Below are positions 1 to 7,033 of a stretch of DNA of 13,132 nt, in pieces. The stretch comes from Planctomycetota bacterium (GTDB lineage Bacteria; Planctomycetota; Planctomycetia; Pirellulales; Lacipirellulaceae). The notes below the pieces were generated by a model. The model was not told the DNA's origin, did not search any database, and saw only the letters and a program-made list of their open reading frames with translations. A program made the translations under genes and the position numbers. Position 1 is the first letter of the stretch; each line of letters opens with the position of its first letter. The stretch is from the NCBI GenBank assembly GCA_024278035.1, contig JAJRUA010000253.1, forward strand, positions 1 to 13,132. Direction: 5' to 3'.

Positions 1-1
1 G

Positions 2-148
2 AATGTGGATACGACCGTACAAGAGAAGAACATCACCTACCCAGCCGACTTAGAACCGACCCAGGCATCGGGTAGAATTTTGTGCCAAACCGTTGGGGGC
101 AGGCAACCTTTCGCAGGGGTCGCTAAAGTCCGAGGTTTTCTTGCATAG
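2..148 (+). pseudogene. IS transposase fragment (IS5/IS1182-like DDE)
   Basis: Frame 2 is open from the window edge to a TAG at 146-148. Its first 16 codons read NVDTTVQEKNITYPAD, which matches the block around the first catalytic aspartate of IS5/IS1182-type DDE transposases (family knowledge: VDTTVQ-x-K-x-I-x-(Y/F)PTD). After about position 49 the reading no longer resembles a transposase, and a stop follows about 33 codons later, so the homology breaks abruptly. No second or third acidic catalytic residue can follow before the stop. I read it as a truncated remnant whose 5' part may lie outside the window. The source of bases 50-148 is not recognised. Confidence 0.55.
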
Positions 149-154
149 GATCGG

Positions 155-180
155 AGCCTGACCCCTTTTCCTGTCAGGCT
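155..180. repeat. REP-like stem-loop
   Basis: AGCCTGAC (155-162) and GTCAGGCT (173-180) form a perfect 8-bp inverted repeat around a 10-base pyrimidine loop. The reverse strand contains AAAAGGGGTCAGGC, a phrase that I recall recurring around IS200-like/REP-associated tyrosine transposases. It starts 2 bases beyond the stop of the TfoX-domain gene on the minus strand. No T-run follows on that strand, so an intrinsic terminator is unlikely, though it could protect the 3' end of the transcript. Confidence 0.5.
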
Positions 181-181
181 G

Positions 182-511
182 CTAACGAAAACGCCCCGAA
201 TCGCGTAGCTCGGCTGTGAGAGTTTTGTATTCTCTTTTTTTGGCTTCAGGGAGGTCTCGCCAGTCGATGTCGTGGATTGCACCATGAATCGCGTAAAGAT
301 AAGCGGCATTGCAGCACTTGGCGCTCCGCCTCTTTGAATGGGGCCTTTGCTTGATGCGACCGATGAGCATCTGCATGAAGGTCTCTTCAACGCCGAGCCG
401 CTTTACGTCTTCAGCCGTGAAAATGCCGGCGGCATTAAAATCGCGTTCGCAGGCCGGGCCGAGATTGCGCATCTCGGAGATTCGCCGCCGGTCGATTTTC
501 TTGTGGGACAT
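182..511 (-). CDS. TfoX/Sxy C-terminal domain protein
   Basis: A 109-residue protein that matches the TfoX C-terminal family along most of its length. It opens with the ISEMRNLGPACERDF block, then GIFTAEDVKRLG, and later has CCNAAYLYAIHGAIHDIDW followed by the DLP turn and a terminal helix. In Sxy/TfoX of gamma-proteobacteria this helical domain sits behind an N-terminal domain and helps CRP act at competence promoters. Here the N-terminal domain is absent, so a role in competence cannot be assumed. The ATG at 509-511 is the only start that keeps the conserved LGP motif; no clear ribosome site precedes it. The gene begins 21 bases after the stop of the PpiD-like gene on the same strand, so the two are probably cotranscribed. 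A stem-loop follows its stop codon. Confidence 0.75.
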   Translation of the reverse strand: MSHKKIDRRRISEMRNLGPACERDFNAAGIFTAEDVKRLGVEETFMQMLIGRIKQRPHSKRRSAKCCNAAYLYAIHGAIHDIDWRDLPEAKKREYKTLTAELRDSGRFR

Positions 512-532
512 TGAGGTTCTGTGCCTCTGGCC

Positions 533-2860
533 TTACGGCGAATCGGCGGGACGATCCCAAACGAGTTCGACATTTTCAAGCAAGTCGCCGACCAGAGCGG
601 TGGCGGCGCTGCGAATACGGCTGCGGATCATGGCGGGCATGCCAAACCAACGGTCCCCTTCGGTCAAGAATTGAGACCGGAGAGCGTCTTCCGATTGAAG
701 CCGTGCTGAGACCCGTAGGAGGTAGACGATCGATTGATCATGGTTCAGAGCCGCACCGACATCGCCCGGCTCTAGGTCGAAGACGGCCTCAAGCAAATCG
801 GGGCCAGGGGCGACGAGTGGCTCGGGCTGGCTGAGTCGCAAGCGGACTTCGCCCGTCGTGGGCGAAATGTTGCCAATCGTGAGGAAGCTAAAGGGGTCGG
901 TCTCGACAACCGTGCCAGCCTCCGCTTTATTTTCACCGCCTTGCTCCTTAGCAAAGTAGGTTTCGAGTGAGAGGCCCGAGTCACGTGCCTTGGTGGCTAG
1001 CGTCTTCGCGGCAGCTTCAGCCAAAATGGCGGCTTGCTGGCGTTTCCAGGCAGCGACGACTTTGTCGCGCACGTCTTTCAATTCGGGCGTCACTCGGTCG
1101 AATCGCTCGGTAAGGATTGAGAGATAGAGATTGCCATCGAGATCGTAGGTGACGACCGGCTCGTGCAAGTCGATCTCTCCTTCACGGAAGGCGATGATCC
1201 AGAGTGGCAAGGGTTGGGCGGCGGTTTCATCCGCGTTCACACTGCGGCCAAGGGTCTCGCCGCGAAGATCAATCATCGAGATCGCTTCAGTCGTTTTGTG
1301 CAGGAGACCGTTGTCCGAAGCAAGCGGGCTAAGATCGGTTAACTCCGACGGGGTGGCGGGTGGCTCGGCCTTGGCATCGGCAGCATCCAGCGTCGCGTCG
1401 AAGTACTCTGCGTACGTGTCGTCCAGCTCTCGCTTGAGGCCGAACATGAGTTCACGCATTTTTTCTGCGGCCTTTCCCTGTGCCAAAACACGACGAATTT
1501 CGTCGCTTACTTCTTCCAGCGGCTGGTAGGAGAGATTTGTTCCCTTGGCGTCCCCTTCTTCTTCCTCTGCCGCTTCTTCCGCAGCCTCTTCTTCGGCGCC
1601 GGAAGCTTCAGAGGCCTCCTTCTCTTCATCGGTCAGGGCGACTAGGCGGAAGGGCGAACGCGGCTTCGTGGCCCTCGACTGATCTTCAGCCGGAGACGTA
1701 GCTTCTGACGAAGAATCGCGAAGCGGATTAGAAGTGTCCTGTTCGGTCTCCAATTCGGTGGAAGATTTTTCTTCGGTGGCTTCCTCGGTCTCTTTTGTTG
1801 CATCTTGGGTTGCTGCATCTTTGGCTGCCGGATCTTCGGAAGGCGTGTCGGTATCGGAGTCGGAGTCGTCATCGAACAGACTTTCATCGCCGAAAAGGGC
1901 TTTATCCGCTTCGACGAAACTCTCTTTGTTTTCTTCGTAATACTGGGCGATTTCTTCCTCCGTCACTTCGTCGGCAAGCCGTTCGGCGAACGCATCGAAA
2001 TTGGCAACAACGTACTGCAGCTTCACGCGTTCAGGGGTTGCGAACGCTGGCTTGGGGGACGGAAGCTCGATGTTTCCGTAGTTAGGCAGGACATCCGGAG
2101 TTGGCGTACGATCTTGGTATTCGGCGAAGAACTCGGCAAGTTCGCCGTCGGTTGGTTCGGCGACTTGGTCGATGTAATCGTCGGTCATGACGGCTGCCGC
2201 TTCGACGACCACCCGGTCGTTCACCCTAAGCCAATCGTCCCAGCGCTCGGCGGGAAGGACCGTCTCAAACGTGTACTGATGGCTGGTGAGATAATTTTTG
2301 GCGAGAATCGCTTCACGCAAGAGGTCAAAGACAAATTTGATCGTGGCTCGTCGCCCTGCCCCGACCTGCATGCCGGACATGATGGTACGCATCTGAGAGT
2401 TGCTCACCCGATCGCGTCCGAGGCCGCGTAGGTAATCGATGACCATCTCATCGCTAACAACCATGCCCGCTTCCTGGGCCCGTTGGGCAAAGATTTTTGT
2501 TTGCACCACATCGCGCTCGACCCCTTGCTGATAGGAATCCGGGAGCTGGAGCGGGCGGATGCGAAGCGGTAGATCGCCGGCACCGGCTGCCATCGCGTCG
2601 CGTGTGCCGAGGATGTAGACCTGACGCTGGAACTCAGCCAGCACACGGCGGTGGCGGATCGCCTCCTCGATCTGTCGCTCATTGAGGCTCCCACCTTTCC
2701 AATGGACGACCGCATTCTGGGCCCGAGCGGTGGCTGCCGCCTGGCTATCCCCCCAGTTGCCAATCGAGTCAGCAATCACGAAGGAGAAGATGAGCAGCGC
2801 ACAAAGCACCACCATCATAACGCCGGTGTATTTTCTAAAAACGGTAAACGGTGTGGCCAT
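533..2860 (-). CDS. Membrane-anchored PpiD/SurA-like folding factor
   Basis: A 775-residue protein with PpiD-like architecture: a short basic N-terminus, one hydrophobic segment at about residues 13-31 (TGVMMVVLCALLIFSFVIA), then a long soluble part expected outside the cytoplasmic membrane. Residues about 60-150 resemble a SurA_N-type chaperone region, with a helix reading RDVVQTKIFAQRAQEAG followed by VVSDEMVIDYLRGLG. VTEEEIAQYYEENKESF (about 300-316) resembles the helix that leads into a parvulin domain in SurA/PrsA proteins. Instead of an obvious parvulin core, residues about 315-438 are a low-complexity acidic Glu/Asp/Ser/Thr/Ala stretch. After it, YQPLEEVSDEIRRVL resembles the end of such domains. 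I therefore call it PpiD-like, with isomerase activity unproven. It heads a minus-strand operon with the TfoX-domain gene. No convincing Shine-Dalgarno precedes the ATG, but the membrane anchor begins soon after it, supporting that start. Confidence 0.65.
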   Translation of the reverse strand: MATPFTVFRKYTGVMMVVLCALLIFSFVIADSIGNWGDSQAAATARAQNAVVHWKGGSLNERQIEEAIRHRRVLAEFQRQVYILGTRDAMAAGAGDLPLRIRPLQLPDSYQQGVERDVVQTKIFAQRAQEAGMVVSDEMVIDYLRGLGRDRVSNSQMRTIMSGMQVGAGRRATIKFVFDLLREAILAKNYLTSHQYTFETVLPAERWDDWLRVNDRVVVEAAAVMTDDYIDQVAEPTDGELAEFFAEYQDRTPTPDVLPNYGNIELPSPKPAFATPERVKLQYVVANFDAFAERLADEVTEEEIAQYYEENKESFVEADKALFGDESLFDDDSDSDTDTPSEDPAAKDAATQDATKETEEATEEKSSTELETEQDTSNPLRDSSSEATSPAEDQSRATKPRSPFRLVALTDEEKEASEASGAEEEAAEEAAEEEEGDAKGTNLSYQPLEEVSDEIRRVLAQGKAAEKMRELMFGLKRELDDTYAEYFDATLDAADAKAEPPATPSELTDLSPLASDNGLLHKTTEAISMIDLRGETLGRSVNADETAAQPLPLWIIAFREGEIDLHEPVVTYDLDGNLYLSILTERFDRVTPELKDVRDKVVAAWKRQQAAILAEAAAKTLATKARDSGLSLETYFAKEQGGENKAEAGTVVETDPFSFLTIGNISPTTGEVRLRLSQPEPLVAPGPDLLEAVFDLEPGDVGAALNHDQSIVYLLRVSARLQSEDALRSQFLTEGDRWFGMPAMIRSRIRSAATALVGDLLENVELVWDRPADSP

Positions 2861-3171
2861 TCAAGTCTGTGGGGATAGCGGTTTTCGCCAGCGGCGTCGT
2901 GAAATGCGGCAAGCCGCAAGGGTGGGTTGGGTCTAAAGGGCTCTTGACAGCAGAGCGTGCCAAGCCGCATTGTCTTCGGCAGTAGGTGTGTCGGAAGCTG
3001 GCAATTCTTAACCGCCATCGACCTAAACGCAATCCCAACCGTGAGTTTCGTCGAACGAATTGGCTCTTTCCCTGGCCCTAGGGGCTTTGGGAAGGGCCAT
3101 TTCATAGTGACAAGCGTAGCATTTGGCGGCTTCTGAGAGAAGAGAAGCCCGCCTACAAGTAAAGAAAGAGG

Positions 3172-3320
3172 AACCACGAAAGACGCGAAATACACGCATG
3201 AAATGCAAGGAAGAAGGTGGTGAACTAGAGGAACTGGAGCCATCCCCCGGTTTACTCAGATGTTGTGGAGAATGGAGGATGCCCAACAGTTTTTCGTTAT
3301 CTTTTGAGTCTTTCGTGGTT
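3172..3320. repeat. Inverted-repeat (MITE-like) element with ACCACGAAAG ends
   Basis: AACCACGAAAGAC at 3172-3184 is matched exactly in reverse by GTCTTTCGTGGTT at 3308-3320, a 13-bp perfect inverted repeat with 123 bases between. The inward sequence on both arms continues as degenerate ACGAAA-type units (for example GCGAAATACACG just inside the left arm). From general experience, repeats of the ACCACGAAAGACACGAAA kind are scattered non-coding elements in many environmental bacterial genomes. There is no transposase inside, so a non-autonomous or simply palindromic repeat is the best description. Confidence 0.5.
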
Positions 3321-3328
3321 GAAAAACC

Positions 3329-3393
3329 GTCCTTTGCCTTAATATACCGGTCCTTTGCCTCAAGGCCCGTCCCAAGAAACCCGTCCCGAGAAA
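3329..3393. repeat. Two short tandem repeat pairs
   Basis: GTCCTTTGCCT occurs at 3329-3339 and again at 3350-3360 (period 21). Directly after it, CCCGTCCCAAGAAA (3366-3379) is followed without a gap by CCCGTCCCGAGAAA (3380-3393), differing at one base. They abut the right arm of the inverted-repeat element and may be part of the same composite non-coding element. No protein-coding signal is seen here. Confidence 0.5.
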
Positions 3394-3595
3394 ACAACGC
3401 TGATCGTATCGGTTGTCCTGCCCGGGCTCACAGTCGGTAAGATCCGCAAGGTTGCGATCATGCGTATTTTTTAACCATCGCTGCTGCCCGACTGGGGCAA
3501 TGGCTGATAGAGATCGAGCACCGTGCTTTTTTTGAGTCGGAACCCTGGCTCCGTCTTTGACACCTTTCCGAACCAACTTAACCCGCCTCAAGAAG

Positions 3596-6304
3596 ATGGC
3601 AAAAAAGAAATCTCCCGCCGCCACTGGCAACTCGCTGGTCATCGTCGAATCGCCGGCCAAGGCAAAGACGATCGCCAAGTACCTTGGCAAAGGGTTCACG
3701 GTCGAGGCCTCGGTCGGCCATGTGCGCGACCTGCCGCAAGGGGCTGCCCAGATACCGGCAAAGTATAAAAAGGAAAAGTGGGCCAATCTCGGAGTGAATG
3801 TTGATGACGAGTTCCAGCCGATCTATGTCGTTTCGCCGGGCAAGAGCAAGCAAATCAAGCTACTCAAAGACCAGCTCAAGAAAGCCGACACACTTTACCT
3901 GGCGACCGACGAAGACCGTGAAGGGGAGGCGATCAGTTGGCACCTCTTAGAGTTGCTCAAGCCGAAGGTGCCGGTCCATCGCCTAGTGTTCCACGAGATC
4001 ACGAAGGAAGCGATTCAAGAATCCCTCGACACGTCGCGCGACATTGATGAGGGCATGGTCCGGGCGCAAGAAACGCGGCGCATTCTTGACCGACTCTATG
4101 GTTATGAAGTGTCGCCCCTGTTGTGGCGCAAAGTACGGCCACGTCTCTCGGCAGGGCGCGTGCAGAGCGTCGCCGTGCGGATGATCGTCGAACGCGAACG
4201 AGACCGCATGGCTTTTGTTTCCGCCACATGGTGGGACTTGCTCGGCACGTTCTCCAAGCAGGGCGACGCCAAGCAACGCTTGGAAACAACGCTCGTTTCG
4301 GTGGATGGCAAGAAACTGCCGAGTGGCAAAGACTTTGACCAAACCAATGGCAAGCTAAAGAACGACGCCCTGTTGCTCATGGATGGCGAAGCAGCCAAGG
4401 CGCTGGTCGAACGCATCCGGACAGGTGAGTTCCGCGTAGCCAGCGTTGAAGAAAAACCGTATACCACCAAGCCATACGCTCCGTTTACAACGAGCACGCT
4501 CCAGCAGGAAGCGAACCGAAAGCTCGGCTTCACCGCTCGACGGACGATGCAGGTGGCCCAGTCGCTCTATGAAAATGGCCACATTACTTACATGCGTACC
4601 GACTCGACCAACCTGTCGAAGTTGGCAATCGAAGAAGCCCGTAAATTGGTCGAGAGCGAATACGGCAACGATTATTTGCCGTCGGAACCTCGCACCTACG
4701 CAGGCAAAGTAAAAAATGCCCAAGAGGCTCACGAAGCGATCCGCCCGGCAGGCACGCCGTTCCAAGTGCCATCGGTAATGAAGGCCAAGCTCAATGCCGA
4801 CGAGTTCAAGATTTTTGATCTCATCTGGAAACGGACCATCGCCAGCCAAATGGAAAACGCCAAAGGCCGACGCATTGTCGTGGCAATTGAAGGCGAAGGG
4901 TGCAAGTTCACCGTCAGCGGTAAGACGATCGATTTCCCCGGTTACTTGCGGGCGTACGTCGAAGGGTCCGATGATCCGAACGCCAACTTGGCCGACCAAG
5001 AGAAGTCGCTCCCATCGGTCGAGGTGGGTGAACAACTCGACGTGCTGGAGCTTTTGGCTAAGGACCACACAACCTTGCCCCCCAGCCGGTTCAGCGAAGC
5101 CGCTTTGACTAAGGCGCTCGAAGAACGAGGCATTGGCCGCCCGAGTACCTATGCATCGATTATCGATACGATTCTTGCTCGCAACTACGTCTTCAAGAAG
5201 GGGGGCGCTCTGGTCCCCACTTGGGTCGCGTTCTCCGTTGTCAAATTGCTGGAGGATCATCTCGGCGGCTTGGTCGATTACCAATTCACCGCCCAGATGG
5301 AAGACGATCTCGACGCCATCAGTCGTGGCGAGCAGGGGCACCTTGAGTACCTCAAGAACTTCTACCACGGCAATGGCAAGCCGGGACTCAAAAAACAACT
5401 TGAGAACAAGATCGAAGAGATCGACGCCCGTTCCATTAGCCGCATCTTCATTGGCAAGGCAGAGGACGGAGACGAGGTGTTTGTCCGCGTAGGCAAGTAC
5501 TCGCCCTTCGTGGAGAAAGGGGAGAAAACGGCTTCGCTTCCGGAGGAATTGCCACCCGACGAAGTGAAGCTGGCTTACGCCCTCGACCTGTTGGCGCAAG
5601 CCGCGAAAGCCGAAGAGCCGCTTGGCACTTGCCCTGAGACGAACAAGCTGGTTTATCTCAAGGTCGGTCGGTTTGGCCCTTACATCCAGCGAGGCACGTC
5701 GGAGGATGAGGATGGTGAGAAGCCGAAGAACGCTTCGCTTCTCAAGGGAATGACCCCCGAAGAGATGACGCTGGAGACGGCCCTCAAGCTGCTGTCGCTC
5801 CCACGAGAGTTGGGCGCCCACCCGAAGCTTGAAGCGATGATAACGGCCTACAATGGTCGTTACGGGCCTTACGTGAAGTGCGAGAAGGAGACGCGATCTT
5901 TGCCTGCGGACGTGTCGCCGCTTGATGTGACGCTTGAGGCGGCGATCGAGCTGCTCAACCAACCGAAGCCCCGTGGCCGCGGTGCCGCGAAGCCGCCGCT
6001 CAAGGTTTTCGAGGAAAAATCCCCCATCACCGACAACCCGGTACAATTGCTCGACGGACGTTATGGCCCCTACGTCACCGATGGCGAAACGAACGCCTCG
6101 CTCTCAAAGGGTTCGGTCCCCGAAGAGCTGACGTTCAACGACGCGCTGAACCTACTAGCCGCCCGTGCCGCTGCAGGTGGCTCTAAGAAGAAAAAGAAAG
6201 CGAAGAAAAAAGCCCCAAAGAAGAAGGTGGCCAAAAAGAAGACGACCAAAAAGAAGGCGGCTAAGAAAGGCGTAAAAAAACGCACGACCAAGAAGGCGGA
6301 GTAG
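3596..6304 (+). CDS. topA: DNA topoisomerase I (type IA)
   Basis: A 902-residue type IA topoisomerase that relaxes negatively supercoiled DNA through a 5'-phosphotyrosine intermediate. The TOPRIM domain carries the catalytic glutamate (E18 in VIVESPAKAKT) and the metal-binding DEDREGE motif (D105, D107, E111). The central domain contains RRILDRLYGYEVSPLLW and RLSAGRVQSVAVR, and the nucleophile is Y332 in ITYMRTDS. The C-terminus lacks the four-cysteine zinc fingers of E. coli TopA. It has four TopA C-terminal repeats instead, with GKYSPFV, GRFGPYI, GRYGPYV and GRYGPYV cores (about residues 611-665, 677-739, 743-788, 812-858). A 41-residue tail with 23 lysines follows. I chose the ATG at 3596 because the sequence from MAKKK on matches family starts; a TTG at 3557 would add 13 unconserved residues. 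The next gene starts 3 bases after the stop. Confidence 0.96.
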   Translation: MAKKKSPAATGNSLVIVESPAKAKTIAKYLGKGFTVEASVGHVRDLPQGAAQIPAKYKKEKWANLGVNVDDEFQPIYVVSPGKSKQIKLLKDQLKKADTLYLATDEDREGEAISWHLLELLKPKVPVHRLVFHEITKEAIQESLDTSRDIDEGMVRAQETRRILDRLYGYEVSPLLWRKVRPRLSAGRVQSVAVRMIVERERDRMAFVSATWWDLLGTFSKQGDAKQRLETTLVSVDGKKLPSGKDFDQTNGKLKNDALLLMDGEAAKALVERIRTGEFRVASVEEKPYTTKPYAPFTTSTLQQEANRKLGFTARRTMQVAQSLYENGHITYMRTDSTNLSKLAIEEARKLVESEYGNDYLPSEPRTYAGKVKNAQEAHEAIRPAGTPFQVPSVMKAKLNADEFKIFDLIWKRTIASQMENAKGRRIVVAIEGEGCKFTVSGKTIDFPGYLRAYVEGSDDPNANLADQEKSLPSVEVGEQLDVLELLAKDHTTLPPSRFSEAALTKALEERGIGRPSTYASIIDTILARNYVFKKGGALVPTWVAFSVVKLLEDHLGGLVDYQFTAQMEDDLDAISRGEQGHLEYLKNFYHGNGKPGLKKQLENKIEEIDARSISRIFIGKAEDGDEVFVRVGKYSPFVEKGEKTASLPEELPPDEVKLAYALDLLAQAAKAEEPLGTCPETNKLVYLKVGRFGPYIQRGTSEDEDGEKPKNASLLKGMTPEEMTLETALKLLSLPRELGAHPKLEAMITAYNGRYGPYVKCEKETRSLPADVSPLDVTLEAAIELLNQPKPRGRGAAKPPLKVFEEKSPITDNPVQLLDGRYGPYVTDGETNASLSKGSVPEELTFNDALNLLAARAAAGGSKKKKKAKKKAPKKKVAKKKTTKKKAAKKGVKKRTTKKAE

Positions 6305-6307
6305 TGC

Positions 6308-6997
6308 ATGTTCGAGATTTTTCCGGATAAGAGCTACGCGGTCATCACGGGCGACATCATTGACTCTTCGAGTCTAATGGCGCAGGAACGGCAGCGGCTG
6401 CCGGCCTTGCTTCACGAAATTTCCGATACGCTGGTTGAGTGGCTAGGTGTCGAGTGGCCAGGGTAAGAGGTGATTTCTCCGCTAGCAGTTTTCGGTGGCG
6501 ATTCTTGGCAGCTGCTTTTGTCGCGTCCTGGTCTCGCTCTTCGTGCGGGACTTTTTGTGCGAGCTACTCTCTTGGCGTCCCCCTTGAATATCGACACTCG
6601 GTTTGCGATCGCGATTGCTGGCGTTGATTTTGTCCCTACAGCAGGCATTGAAGAAGCGGACGGCGAAGCGTTCCGCCTTTCGGGCCGAAAGCTGTCGGAA
6701 GGGTTGAGACGCCGCCAGGCGATCGGTTTCACTTGCGCTGACCCTGACGAATCCGCTCAGTGGGATATTGTTTGTCACTTGATCGACGCGCTCGTCCGCA
6801 CCAACTGGACCGACAATCGTGCGAGGGCCGTAAGCGGGGCACTGCGTGGATGGACCGGTTCTCGTACCGGCGAGCTTTGGCCGGAGCCCATTAGCCAACA
6901 AGTCATCAGTCGTCATCTGGTGGATGCCGGTTGGGAGGCAATTGAGCCGGCCCTAGAGTCCTTTGAGGCGATTTCAGGAGATATAACAGCGCTATAG
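6308..6997 (+). pseudogene. SatD-family protein gene, interrupted by one in-frame stop
   Basis: Read through, this is a 229-codon SatD-family gene. The first half starts at ATG 6308 and has the family opening YAVITGDIIDSS (residues 10-21). It ends at TAA 6464-6466 (codon 53). The same frame continues with ISPLAVFGGDSWQLLL (VFGGDS at 61-66), RFAIAIAGVDF, the diagnostic DGEAFRLSGR (118-127), and a C-terminal helix-turn-helix-like stretch reading ISQQVISRHLVDAGWEAIE. SatD was named from an acid-tolerance operon in Streptococcus; its biochemical role is unclear. A GTG at 6470 could in principle restart translation, but it lies directly behind the stop without a properly spaced ribosome site. The gene is 3 bases from topA, suggesting cotranscription. 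The undamaged downstream 176 codons point to a recent nonsense mutation or a sequence error. Confidence 0.8.
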
Positions 6998-7022
6998 CGT
7001 TGCATTTCCCATGTTTTGAGAC

Positions 7023-7026
7023 GAGG
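7023..7026 (+). promoter_or_regulatory. Ribosome binding site deciding a start at 7034
   Basis: GAGG lies 7 bases upstream of the ATG at 7034. It supports translation starting there, so the 28 codons before the TAG at 7118 belong to the small membrane-protein gene. Neither the TTG at 7121 nor the ATG at 7127 has such a site. Confidence 0.5.
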
Positions 7027-7033
7027 CGAAAAA

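Larger units (their letters stand above)
2861..3595. other. Divergent intergenic region
   Basis: This 735-base gap separates the divergently read PpiD-like gene and topA. No ORF in it resembles a protein. It holds a short perfect palindrome, TGCGGC-AA-GCCGCA (2905-2918), 45 bases before the PpiD-like start; an inverted-repeat element at 3172-3320; and two sets of direct repeats at 3329-3393. AGCAC-C-GTGCT (3517-3527) runs into seven Ts, but its single-base centre is too tight for a good terminator hairpin. Promoters for both flanking genes should lie here, yet I cannot place a convincing -35/-10 pair for either. Confidence 0.6.

Noticed and set aside
1805..2431. 208-codon plus-strand frame inside the PpiD-like gene
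   Set aside because: It is opposite the better supported 775-codon gene; its glycine and phenylalanine-rich translation mirrors the acidic codons on the other strand.
2944..2972. TTGACA as a topA promoter -35
   Set aside because: No acceptable -10 occurs 16-18 bases downstream and it is about 650 bases from topA; a single hexamer match is expected by chance.
3023..3397. Minus-strand frames in the intergenic region with phrases such as FRVFRG and TTKDSKD
   Set aside because: These peptides arise from translating ACCACGAAAG-type non-coding repeats, not from a gene.
3517..3533. AGCAC-C-GTGCT followed by seven Ts, as a terminator before topA
   Set aside because: The single-base centre cannot form a proper loop and the remaining stem would be about 3 bp; there is also no upstream plus-strand gene to terminate.
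4355..6046. 563-codon open frame on the minus strand opposite topA
   Set aside because: It lies wholly within topA, whose catalytic motifs are certain. The translation has no recognisable family signature and is the kind of long antisense frame produced by strong codon bias.
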